NCBI GenBank assembly: GCA_937872775.1 | Contig: CALMUA010000124.1 | Location: forward strand, 1-48,518 | Reading direction: 5' to 3' | Source of the DNA: an uncultured Ruminococcus sp. | GTDB taxonomy: Bacteria > Bacillota > Clostridia > Oscillospirales > Ruminococcaceae | DNA: 48,518 nt | Part shown: piece by piece, positions 25,570 to 33,432 of the stretch | How the letters are laid out: every line of letters starts with the position of its first letter | Position numbering within the stretch: the first letter of the stretch is position 1 | Position numbers and translations under genes: made by a program | Notes under the pieces: model-generated | The model's input: only the letters and a program-made list of their open reading frames with translations | Told to the model about the DNA's origin: nothing | Databases searched by the model: none

Positions 25570-26721
25570 TTATCTTATGCCCGTTCCCAGCATCCAACTG
25601 CTGCATAATTCATCGGCACTTTCTGCACGATAACTTTCAGCGTATAGTATAAGACTTTTTCCGCTTTTTGAAGCTTTTGCAATTATTCTGCCATCTTCCT
25701 GTTCGTAGCATATATTATTTTCGGATGTATTCTGAATCTGTTTTATAGTATCTTCAGGATTGTTTTTAATATTAATATATTTTACAGTTGTTGTGAATTC
25801 AGGAATGTCATTTATAAGATTATCAAGAGACTTCTTTTCGGTTTCCATACTTTTTAAAATACTGAATATAAGTGCAGCACCGTCATTTAAAAAAGGGAAA
25901 TCAAGGGATATTGATTTTATTGAAATGTCATTTACTTTGTCAGATGAAGGATTGAATCTGAATACAGATCTTCCGTATTGTGTTGCAAGTCTGTCAGCTA
26001 TTACAGGAAAGCTGTAGGGGAGAGGAATGTCGTTTCCCTTTTTGAATTCTGATATACAGCATATCAGAATTAATTTTTCATAAAAAACAAATCCGGTTTC
26101 AAATGAATATGCAGATGCACGCAAACCGTCAGCAGAAATCTGAAATGTAATATTTTTTCGGTATTCACCAGAGTTTTTTTTGTCTGTGCATATATTATGA
26201 AAAAGATTTTTTATGAGGGGGTTTGATGAATTAATCTGTATATTTGTTTCAGGGGGAAAGTTAATCTGTTTATATTTAACTTCTGAATTGTACATTTCAT
26301 TGAGTGTTGATGAATCTGTAATTTTTCCGTCTGAGTATGAAGAGACAAGCTTTACAGAGCTGATTGTATCTGAAAGTGTTTTTTCTTCAGTTGAATCAAG
26401 GGAGAAGCCGTATTTAGAAAATGGAATAAGTTTAATATTTCCGCAGGAGGATTCTATAAATATACCTGCATTAAGTTTAAGTGTTGTAATTGCGTATTTT
26501 AATTGTGCTTGTGTACAGTTTCCGCAGCTCCATATATTTTTACTGCGTGATAAAATTCCTGATGAAAGGGCATTAAATATTGCCAGGCATCTGGAATCTG
26601 TTCCGATTACTATGTCATCGTAAATATCTGCATATGCAGTACCGAATTTCAGTGCATCAAGGCATGAAACCGTAAATGTTTCTGAATCATAAATACCGTC
26701 ATCGTTAATTGTAAGTCCCAT
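25570..26721 (-). CDS. degenerate phosphohexomutase homologue, probable pseudoenzyme
   Basis: 383 residues from the ATG at 26721, which has GGAG 11 bases upstream; a GTG nine bases earlier is also in frame. The overall plan follows phosphoglucomutase/GlmM: IVIGTDSRCLA (like VGRDSR), a segment where the family has AGIMITASHNP but this reads AGIFIESSCGN, LNDGAALIFSILKSME (like DGILAALLLLE), and a C-terminal SKSGKSLILYAES where the family has SGTEPKLRVYVE. The catalytic serine motif, the DxDxDR metal loop and the phosphate-binding SGTEP are all lost. It is therefore unlikely to be a mutase. The role is unknown. The remote homology is my reading of the motif order. Confidence 0.6.
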   Translation of the reverse strand: MGLTINDDGIYDSETFTVSCLDALKFGTAYADIYDDIVIGTDSRCLAIFNALSSGILSRSKNIWSCGNCTQAQLKYAITTLKLNAGIFIESSCGNIKLIPFSKYGFSLDSTEEKTLSDTISSVKLVSSYSDGKITDSSTLNEMYNSEVKYKQINFPPETNIQINSSNPLIKNLFHNICTDKKNSGEYRKNITFQISADGLRASAYSFETGFVFYEKLILICCISEFKKGNDIPLPYSFPVIADRLATQYGRSVFRFNPSSDKVNDISIKSISLDFPFLNDGAALIFSILKSMETEKKSLDNLINDIPEFTTTVKYINIKNNPEDTIKQIQNTSENNICYEQEDGRIIAKASKSGKSLILYAESYRAESADELCSSWMLGTGIR

Positions 26722-26808
26722 AAAAATCACGTCTCCGTAAATTAAATTTCAGAATCATAGTGTATGCGGATTCTGTGATTTTATTGTTGACATAATACAA
26801 TATGATAT

Positions 26809-28146
26809 TCATTTTTTATAATTAAAATAATCAATAGGATTTTTAATGCATAAAATAATCAGTGCTATTATGTTTGGCATGATCATGAGACCGTTGAAAA
26901 TGTCAGACATTGTCCACACGGTGCTTAACTCAAGGACTGCTCCGACAGCCGCAGCAATGCAGTATAAAAATTTATACACATACTGAAATTTTTGTTTGAA
27001 AATATACCTGAATGCACTTTCTCCACAGTGAGACCAGCCGATAAGTGTTGCAAATGCAAAAACTGAAATTGAAATGCATACAAATGATCCTGCATATTTT
27101 CCGAAACCGCCCCGGAATGCATTTATAACAAGAGCCGGCCCTTCAGAAGCACAGCTTCCGCCGTTTGTTGTATAGCATAATATTACAAGTGCTGTCAACG
27201 TACAGCATACTATGGTGTCAGTAAACACCTCAACTATTCCCCACATTCCCTGAACCTCAGGCTTTTTGCATGAACCGGATGCATGTATCATTGCAGACGT
27301 TCCCAGTCCGGCTTCGTTTGAAAATACACCTCTCTTAAGTCCTGTGGAAATTGCTTTTTTTATCATAATGCCGCTCACTCCGCCACCAAATGCTGAAATG
27401 CCGAATGCTTCAGAAAATATTTTACCCAATATATCGGGAATAATTACAATATTTTTAAAAATTATTATAAGTGACGCGGATATGTAAATTACAGAAATAA
27501 AAGGAATTATTACCTTTGTTACTGCTGATATTCTTTTTATTCCTCCTATTATTGCAAGCCCGCATAAAAATGAAGTAACAACTCCTGTAATGATCAGATC
27601 TACCGAATATTCTTCCATCAATGCTGATGAAATAGAGTTTGTCTGAACCATATTTCCCATTCCGAATGAAGCAGCAACACACAGAGCAGCATAGATAAGA
27701 GCGACTGCCTTTGATCCTGTCCCCTGTACTATGTAGTTTACTGCTCCGCCTGACCATTCACCGTTTTTATCTTTCTTGCGGTATATTGTACCATAAAAAT
27801 TTTCTGCAAATACTATCATCATCCCAATAAATGCTGACACCCACATCCAGAATATAGCGCCGGCACCTCCTATAGCAACTGCAGAGGCAACACCGACAAT
27901 ATTGCCTGTACCCATAGTAGCTGCAAGTGTTGAGCAGAATGCTCCGAACTGGCTGATTTCCTTATCCGAGCATTCAGATTTTTTACCTGAAAATAATGTA
28001 CCAATTGTTTCACGCCAGATTTTTTTAAATCCGCGTATCTGAAAAAATTTTGATTTCACAGTTACAAAGCCGCCGAAAATCAATATGAATGCAAGCATGT
28101 AATTGCTCCAAACCATGCTGCTTATTTTATCAAGAATACCAATCAC
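26809..28146 (-). CDS. alanine or glycine:cation symporter (AGCS family)
   Basis: 445 residues with about ten or eleven membrane spans. It imports alanine or glycine with Na+ or H+. The N-terminal FGGFVTVKSKFFQIRGFKKI, the ATMGTGNIVGVASAVAIGG region and TGLKRGVFSNEAGLGTSAMI are AGCS signatures. The predicted start is GTG at 28146; AGGG lies too close to it, so a later start (for example ATG at MVWSNY) is possible. Its gene neighbours are unrelated; ackA upstream is separated by a terminator. Confidence 0.92.
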   Translation of the reverse strand: MIGILDKISSMVWSNYMLAFILIFGGFVTVKSKFFQIRGFKKIWRETIGTLFSGKKSECSDKEISQFGAFCSTLAATMGTGNIVGVASAVAIGGAGAIFWMWVSAFIGMMIVFAENFYGTIYRKKDKNGEWSGGAVNYIVQGTGSKAVALIYAALCVAASFGMGNMVQTNSISSALMEEYSVDLIITGVVTSFLCGLAIIGGIKRISAVTKVIIPFISVIYISASLIIIFKNIVIIPDILGKIFSEAFGISAFGGGVSGIMIKKAISTGLKRGVFSNEAGLGTSAMIHASGSCKKPEVQGMWGIVEVFTDTIVCCTLTALVILCYTTNGGSCASEGPALVINAFRGGFGKYAGSFVCISISVFAFATLIGWSHCGESAFRYIFKQKFQYVYKFLYCIAAAVGAVLELSTVWTMSDIFNGLMIMPNIIALIILCIKNPIDYFNYKK

Positions 28147-28191
28147 ACCCTGTCATAAAATATTGTAATTACTGAATAAATATGTTTGCTC

Positions 28192-28245
28192 AAAAAAAAA
28201 AAGAACCTGCTGTTATCGTATTTACGACAGCAGCAGGCTTTTTTC
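28192..28245 (-). terminator. bidirectional terminator after ackA
   Basis: A long imperfect stem based on CCTGCTG (28206-28212) and CAGCAGG (28231-28237) with 28213-28220 and 28223-28230 mostly paired. It has an 11-base T tract on the minus strand and a 6-base one on the plus strand. Confidence 0.85.
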
Positions 28246-28343
28246 CCATTTTTGGACTTAAAACAATTTTCAGCGTTTTTTCTATTGTTTTTTATAAACT
28301 AATATGATATAATATTCGATAGATTGGTTTAAAGTATCGGATT

Positions 28344-29549
28344 TTATTTTTCATTCTGTACAATTTCAAGTGTATCACGTGCAATAAGAAGCTCTTCATT
28401 TGTAGGTACAACCCATACTTGAACTTTTGACTTTTCAGATGAAATTTTGCAAAGCTGTCCACGGATAGTTTTATTGATGTTATTGTCAATGTCAATTCCG
28501 AAGAAGTCCATATCCTCACAGGAATTCTGACGAACTTCAGGAGCATTCTCACCGATTCCGCCTGTAAAGATTACAGCGTCAACTCCGTTCATTGCAGCAG
28601 CAAATGCACCTATATATTTTTTGATCTCATAACAAAGCATTTCTGATGTGAGCTTCGCTCTTTCATTCCCTTTTTCAACTGCATCAGATATATCACGGTT
28701 GTCGCTTGATATTCCGGATACGCCGAGGAAACCTGATTGTTTATTAAGGTATTCGCTCATTTCTGAAGAATTCATGCCAAGTTTATTCTGAATAAATGTT
28801 ACAGCAGAAGCATCTATAGAACCGCATCTTGTACCCATGATAAGACCATCAAGAGGTGTGAATCCCATTGTAGTATCAATTGATTTTCCGCCCTCAACAG
28901 CAGTGATTGAAGAACCGTTTCCAAGATGACATGATACAATTTTCATGTCTTTAAGATCTTTTCCGAGTACCTTTGCAAGCTTAGCTGTTACAAAACGGTG
29001 TGATGTTCCGTGAAAACCATATTTACGAACATGGAGATCGGTATAACATTCATACGGTACACCGAACATATATGCTTTTTTAGGCATTGTCTGATGGAAA
29101 CCGGTATCAAATACTACAACCTGCTTTACGTTATCAGGAATAACTGATCTGCAGGCTCTGAGTGCAAGTGCATGAGCGTGATTATGAACAGGTGCGAGTT
29201 CAGCAAGTCCATCAATCTGCTCAATAACTTCATCTGTTGCTATGCATGTTTGTGAAAATATTTCAGCACCCTGTACTATTCTGTGTCCTACTGCTGAAAT
29301 TTCAGACATGTCAGAAATAACTGATGCATCACCTTTAGTAAGGACTTCAACAAGTTTCTGAAAAGCTTCAGTGTGTGTAGGAAATTCACAGTCAGCTTCA
29401 AATTTACGGTCGTCAAATGTTTTATGTGCAATATGACCTCCGATACCGATTCTGTCACAGTTTCCTTTTGCTATTACAGATTCGTCACTCATATCAATAA
29501 GCTGATATTTGAGTGATGAGCTTCCCGCGTTGATTACTAGAATTTTCAT
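28344..29549 (-). CDS. ackA: acetate kinase
   Basis: 401 residues, the family length. It interconverts acetyl phosphate and ADP with acetate and ATP, the ATP-yielding last step of acetate fermentation. LVINAGSSSLKYQLI at the N-terminus, FDTGFHQTMP, YGFHGTSHR, CHLGNGSS and FTGGIGENAPEVR are the signature blocks. The partner pta is not adjacent. The gene is monocistronic and divergent from tmcAL, whose enzyme also uses acetate. Confidence 0.97.
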   Translation of the reverse strand: MKILVINAGSSSLKYQLIDMSDESVIAKGNCDRIGIGGHIAHKTFDDRKFEADCEFPTHTEAFQKLVEVLTKGDASVISDMSEISAVGHRIVQGAEIFSQTCIATDEVIEQIDGLAELAPVHNHAHALALRACRSVIPDNVKQVVVFDTGFHQTMPKKAYMFGVPYECYTDLHVRKYGFHGTSHRFVTAKLAKVLGKDLKDMKIVSCHLGNGSSITAVEGGKSIDTTMGFTPLDGLIMGTRCGSIDASAVTFIQNKLGMNSSEMSEYLNKQSGFLGVSGISSDNRDISDAVEKGNERAKLTSEMLCYEIKKYIGAFAAAMNGVDAVIFTGGIGENAPEVRQNSCEDMDFFGIDIDNNINKTIRGQLCKISSEKSKVQVWVVPTNEELLIARDTLEIVQNEK

Positions 29550-29645
29550 TCTTTTTTTTCAATCCTTTCGAGTTTAATTAGAATTAAGATAAATTGACGA
29601 AAATGTTGATATAAGTTTATATTTTCTGTCAAAGTACAATAATTA

Positions 29646-29673
29646 ATTATATACCATTGTAGAGAAATTGCAA
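29646..29673 (-). promoter_or_regulatory. promoter of ackA
   Basis: On the minus strand TTGCAA (29668-29673), 16 bases, and a perfect TATAAT (29646-29651). It lies about 100 bases upstream of the ackA start in the divergent ackA-tmcAL gap. No clear promoter for tmcAL was seen. Confidence 0.6.
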
Positions 29674-29750
29674 GTGCTTTAAAAAAAAATCAGCTTTTTT
29701 AACAAAAAAGTAATGACGTTTAATCAAAAAAAATCAGGAGGAGTAATGTT

Positions 29751-30941
29751 ATGAAGGTTTCAGGTATAATATGTGAATATAATCCTTTTCATAATGGTCA
29801 TTGTTACCATATAAAAAAGACAAGGGAAAACGGTGCAACTCATATTGTGGCAGTCATGAGCGGAAATTATGTTCAACGGGGCGATGTGGCTATTATTGAC
29901 AAGTTCGAAAGGGCAAAGGCAGCAGTAAAATCAGGTGCAGACCTTGTAATAGAACTTCCTGTTGCATATTCACTTTCAAGTGCAGAGGTTTTTGCAAGGG
30001 GTGCAATGTACATATTAAATGCTATGGGCTGCGTGGACGAGGTTTCATTCGGAAGTGAGAGCGGAGATATAAATAAAATATTGTCTGCTGTACAGGCAAG
30101 CATAGCATGTTCACAGTCTCCCGAACTAAAGACATTGCTCGACAGTGGTCTTTCTTATCCAAGTGCAATGAATATGCTTGCTGAGAAAAATTTCGGTAAG
30201 CAGGTAGGAGATGTATTCCAATGGCCTAACAATCTTCTGGCTATAGAGTATATAAAGACCATTTCATACCTTAACTCAAAAATTACTCCGTTTACTGTAA
30301 CAAGAAAAAATGCAGGACATGACCAGCCTAACGTTATATGCAATTTTGCAAGTGCATCATTTATAAGGCAGAATGTCAGAGAAAATGCATATTCAGATCT
30401 TATGCCAAAGGTGATGTTTGATATTCTTGCCGACGCAGTCGCAGGTGGAAGAATAGCACAGTTTTCAAATCTGGAAAAGGCTATAATGTACAGGATGAGA
30501 ATGATGACTCCTGCTCTTATAAGAGACGTACCTGATGTAGGACAAGGCCTTGAACACAGAATTTATGAGGCAAGAACCGCATCAACTGTTCAGGAAATGA
30601 TGGAAATGATCAAAACAAAGCGTTATACTATGTCAAGGATAAGAAGGATACTGGTAAATGCCCTTCTGGGTATAACAAAGGATGATCTTACAACTCCTCC
30701 TGTCTACGGACGAATACTTGCAGTAAATGAAAGGGGTACTGACATACTTTCAGTTGCAAAAGGAAAATCAAGAATACCGCTTGCAACGTCACTTTCAAAG
30801 CTTGGAGAAATAAATGCAGTCACAAGAAGAGCTGCCGAGCTTGAATCACTTTCAACAGATATATATTCAATAGCAATGGAGAAAGTTCAGCCTGTAGGTA
30901 CTGATTACCGTGCTAAAATAGGTGTTACAAATTCTATATGA
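29751..30941 (+). CDS. tmcAL: tRNA(Met) cytidine acetate ligase (TmcAL, YlbM family)
   Basis: 396 residues. In Bacillus the enzyme uses acetate and ATP, not acetyl-CoA, to make N4-acetylcytidine at C34 of elongator tRNA-Met. The N-terminal GIICEYNPFHNGH carries the nucleotidyltransferase HxGH motif (H14, H17), followed by VAVMSGNYVQRGD, FERAKAAVKSGADLVIELP and SFGSESGD. AGGAGGAG is seven bases before the ATG. It starts the plus-strand run and is divergent from acetate kinase, which consumes or makes its substrate. Confidence 0.93.
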   Translation: MKVSGIICEYNPFHNGHCYHIKKTRENGATHIVAVMSGNYVQRGDVAIIDKFERAKAAVKSGADLVIELPVAYSLSSAEVFARGAMYILNAMGCVDEVSFGSESGDINKILSAVQASIACSQSPELKTLLDSGLSYPSAMNMLAEKNFGKQVGDVFQWPNNLLAIEYIKTISYLNSKITPFTVTRKNAGHDQPNVICNFASASFIRQNVRENAYSDLMPKVMFDILADAVAGGRIAQFSNLEKAIMYRMRMMTPALIRDVPDVGQGLEHRIYEARTASTVQEMMEMIKTKRYTMSRIRRILVNALLGITKDDLTTPPVYGRILAVNERGTDILSVAKGKSRIPLATSLSKLGEINAVTRRAAELESLSTDIYSIAMEKVQPVGTDYRAKIGVTNSI

Positions 30942-30966
30942 TAAAAGTCAGGATAACGTTTGATTT

Positions 30967-31629
30967 ATGAAAATAAAAGCTGTAATTTTTGATCTGGACG
31001 GAACACTTATCGATTCAATGAAATGCTGGGAAAATGTTGACAATATATTTCTTCTTGAAAACGGCATTATACCTCCTGCGGGAATATCAGATATAATGAA
31101 AAAGCTCAGTATGAAAGAGTCTGCTGATTATTTTATAAAGCTCGGAGTAAAAATGCATCCTGATGCTATAAATGAGCGTATTGAACAAATAGTATATAAC
31201 GAATATGCTAATTTAATTCCTCTTAAAAAATACGCATGCCAGATTCTTGATGTTCTTGATCATTACAAAATTCCTTATTGTGTTGCTACAGCAAACTATA
31301 GGTCGCTTACAGATGTGATACTCAAAAGACATGGTATTTATGACAGATTCAGATTCATATATACGTGTGAAGAAAACGGAGTAAAAAAAGATGAACCTTC
31401 ATTTTTTACAGATGTAAGCAGACTTCTCGGAACATATCCTGAGTGTACAGCAGTTCTTGATGACTCTTTTCATTGCATACGTACATCAAAGAATTCCGGA
31501 TTCTTTACAGTAGCAGTATTTGACCAGACATCAACTGACTGGGAACAGTGTTGTAAGTGGGCTGATATGTCTGTAACAGATTTATGTGAATTTGCAGAAT
31601 TTATAAACACGATGCATCAATACATATAA
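30967..31629 (+). CDS. HAD-superfamily phosphatase (beta-phosphoglucomutase-like class)
   Basis: 220 residues. DLDGTLIDS holds the nucleophile D9 and the acid D11; T109 or nearby (CVATANYRS) is motif II, K140/K141 (GVKKDEP) motif III and D165-D166 (VLDDSFHC) motif IV. A helical cap lies between motifs I and II (about 18-85). It probably dephosphorylates a small sugar phosphate or nucleotide; the substrate cannot be told. It follows tmcAL by 25 bases and is likely cotranscribed. Confidence 0.85.
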   Translation: MKIKAVIFDLDGTLIDSMKCWENVDNIFLLENGIIPPAGISDIMKKLSMKESADYFIKLGVKMHPDAINERIEQIVYNEYANLIPLKKYACQILDVLDHYKIPYCVATANYRSLTDVILKRHGIYDRFRFIYTCEENGVKKDEPSFFTDVSRLLGTYPECTAVLDDSFHCIRTSKNSGFFTVAVFDQTSTDWEQCCKWADMSVTDLCEFAEFINTMHQYI

Positions 31630-31716
31630 TACATAAATAAATACTCATAAGATATTATGTAACGTTAAAAACGAAGAAATTCTTATTTGAACAGAAGGAG
31701 GCTGGATATAAAACAG

Positions 31717-32376
31717 ATGAAATGTGAAAAAATGTTTAACAAACTGGAAAGAAAATTTGGTAAATTTGCAATATCAGGACTTATGAATATCATAATAACC
31801 GGCATGGCTATTATATATATAATGGATATATTTATCTGTCCTATGTCCGGAAAGGCGGCATTGTCACCGCTGATTATATTTTCACGTGATGCAATACTTC
31901 AAGGCCAGATATGGAGAATATTATCATTTGTATTTATTCCGTTTTCAACGAATGCTTTTTTTATGATATTTACGTTTTATTTCTATTGGCTGATAGGAAA
32001 GGTCATGGAAAGAAACTGGGGAACATTCAAATTTAATTTTTTTTATCTTTGTGGCATTATAGGTACGGTAATAGGCGGATTTATCACAGGGTGGGCAACA
32101 AACAGTTTTCTTACATTTTCTCTTTTTATTGCCTTTGCAATAATTGCCCCGGATTTTGAGATACTGCTGTTCTTTCTTATTCCTGTAAAGATAAAGTATA
32201 TTGCAATGTTCGATGCTGTCTTTATGATAATATCCTTTTTTAGTTCAGGACTTCCGGGAAAAGTGGCCATACTGATGTCCCTTTTAAATCTGATTATATT
32301 TTTCGGGGATGATTTTATAAATATGATGAAAATGAAAATTCATCACTGGAAGTATAAGATTTCAAACAGAAAATAA
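31717..32376 (+). CDS. rhomboid-like membrane protein lacking catalytic residues
   Basis: 219 residues from the ATG at 31717, with about six spans. GQIWRILSFVFIPFS matches the rhomboid WR-loop region (WRLLTYMFLH), and LTFSLFIAFAIIAPDFEILL, then FFLIPVKIKYIAMF matches the core helices. The active-site GxSG is replaced by NSFLTFS and the catalytic histidine region by GKVAILMSLLNL, so no protease activity is expected. That is like derlins or iRhoms, where the fold binds membrane clients. AGAAGGAGG (31693-31701) is 15 bases from this ATG; see findings on the start. It shares the transcript with tmcAL and the HAD gene. Confidence 0.7.
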   Translation: MKCEKMFNKLERKFGKFAISGLMNIIITGMAIIYIMDIFICPMSGKAALSPLIIFSRDAILQGQIWRILSFVFIPFSTNAFFMIFTFYFYWLIGKVMERNWGTFKFNFFYLCGIIGTVIGGFITGWATNSFLTFSLFIAFAIIAPDFEILLFFLIPVKIKYIAMFDAVFMIISFFSSGLPGKVAILMSLLNLIIFFGDDFINMMKMKIHHWKYKISNRK

Positions 32377-32380
32377 TTAA

Positions 32381-32415
32381 AAATGCCCTTACATAAAATG
32401 TAAAGGGTATTTTTG
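32381..32415 (+). terminator. terminator after the rhomboid-like gene
   Basis: AAATGCCCTTACA (32381-32393) pairs imperfectly with TGTAAAGGGTATTT (32399-32412) and runs into TTTTTG. It closes the tmcAL transcript and directly precedes the next promoter. Confidence 0.7.
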
Positions 32416-32419
32416 TTAC

Positions 32420-32448
32420 TTGAAATTAATATAATTCAGTGTTATAAT
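32420..32448 (+). promoter_or_regulatory. promoter of the dockerin-peptidase gene
   Basis: TTGAAA (32420-32425), 17 bases, TATAAT (32443-32448). It gives a leader of about 30 bases before the GTG start. Confidence 0.75.
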
Positions 32449-32483
32449 AGTAGACAAATATTAATTTAATGTGAGGTAATACT

Positions 32484-33413
32484 GTGAAAAAACACAAAAT
32501 AGTCAGCTTGCTTCTTGTAAGCAGCATATTAGCGTCAGTGACATCTAGTGTAAATGCAGATAATGAAGTAACAGACATAAAAAAATATATTTTACTTGAT
32601 ATGACACAAAATTCCGGTATTGATGGGTATGATACAAATAATGACGGATGTATCAATGTTTTTGATGTAAATCGGATTAAAAACCGTATAATCAATAATC
32701 CTGATTTGCCTGTTACAACGACTTCAACAGTACAGACTCCACCGACAACGACTTCAACACTCCAGACTCCATCGACAACGATTTCAACACTCCAGACTCC
32801 ATCGACAACGACTTCAACAGTACAGACTCCACCGACAACGACTTCAACACTCCAGGCTCCACCGGCAACGACTTCAACACTCCAGGCTCCACCGACAACG
32901 ACTCCGGCACCGCAGACTTCACAGCCAGCTACTTCAGCACCGCAGACTTCACAGACTACAGTTACAACAACAAATGCTCCTGCGGTTACAACAACAAATG
33001 CTCCATCATCTGTTCCAGGACTGGATGAAAAAAGTATTTATAATGCAATGATTGCATTTAAATCGCAATATCCGGAAGGTACGCCATGGACAAATGACAA
33101 TTCTTATGTATGGAATGGTGGAATCTACAAAACAGGATACGGTTGTGCGGGATTTGCATTTATGCTTTCGGATGCCGCATTTGGAAAACTTCCTGCAAGA
33201 AAGATTGTAAGCGCAAATGTATCAGATATAAGGGTGGGGGATATTCTAAGAATAAATAATGACACTCATTCAGTCATAGTACTTCAGATAACAGATGAGG
33301 GAGTTGTGCTTGCAGAAGGAAATTACAACAGATCAGTACATTGGGGAAGAAAACTCACATGGGCAGAGACTAAAAATACACTTACATATATTATGACGAG
33401 ATATCCTGACTAA
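32484..33413 (+). CDS. secreted dockerin-linked cysteine peptidase/amidase (NlpC- or CHAP-like)
   Basis: 309 residues. Signal peptide 1-25 (cleavage after SSVNA), then a truncated dockerin (about 28-72) with only one complete calcium loop, DTNNDGCINVFD (50-61), preceded by a bare helix. Residues 78-175 are a Thr/Pro/Ser linker of 10-residue repeats (TTTSTLQTPS type). The C-terminal domain (about 180-309) has the order Cys-His-Asn: C221 in GYGCAGFAF, H262 in NDTHSVIV, N280 in AEGNYN, typical of papain-fold NlpC/P60 or CHAP enzymes that cut peptidoglycan or peptides. The start is GTG with TGAGGTAA upstream. The target and cohesin partner are unknown. Confidence 0.8.
   Translation: MKKHKIVSLLLVSSILASVTSSVNADNEVTDIKKYILLDMTQNSGIDGYDTNNDGCINVFDVNRIKNRIINNPDLPVTTTSTVQTPPTTTSTLQTPSTTISTLQTPSTTTSTVQTPPTTTSTLQAPPATTSTLQAPPTTTPAPQTSQPATSAPQTSQTTVTTTNAPAVTTTNAPSSVPGLDEKSIYNAMIAFKSQYPEGTPWTNDNSYVWNGGIYKTGYGCAGFAFMLSDAAFGKLPARKIVSANVSDIRVGDILRINNDTHSVIVLQITDEGVVLAEGNYNRSVHWGRKLTWAETKNTLTYIMTRYPD
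32715..32924 (+). repeat. 30-bp in-frame tandem repeat (linker)
   Basis: Six well-kept 30-bp units (32715-32894) and one diverged unit encode TTTSTVQTPP-type decapeptides. The units differ by single bases. There are no spacers, so this is a coding minisatellite, likely to change copy number. Confidence 0.9.
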
Positions 33414-33432
33414 ATAAAAGAGAGGTTTTAAA

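Noticed and set aside
32713..32922. Minus-strand frame of 69 codons with repeats
   Set aside because: It is the reverse reading of the linker minisatellite and has no start signals.
32715..32924. Regular 30-bp repeat, possible CRISPR
   Set aside because: The repeats are contiguous with no spacers and encode an in-frame Thr/Pro linker.
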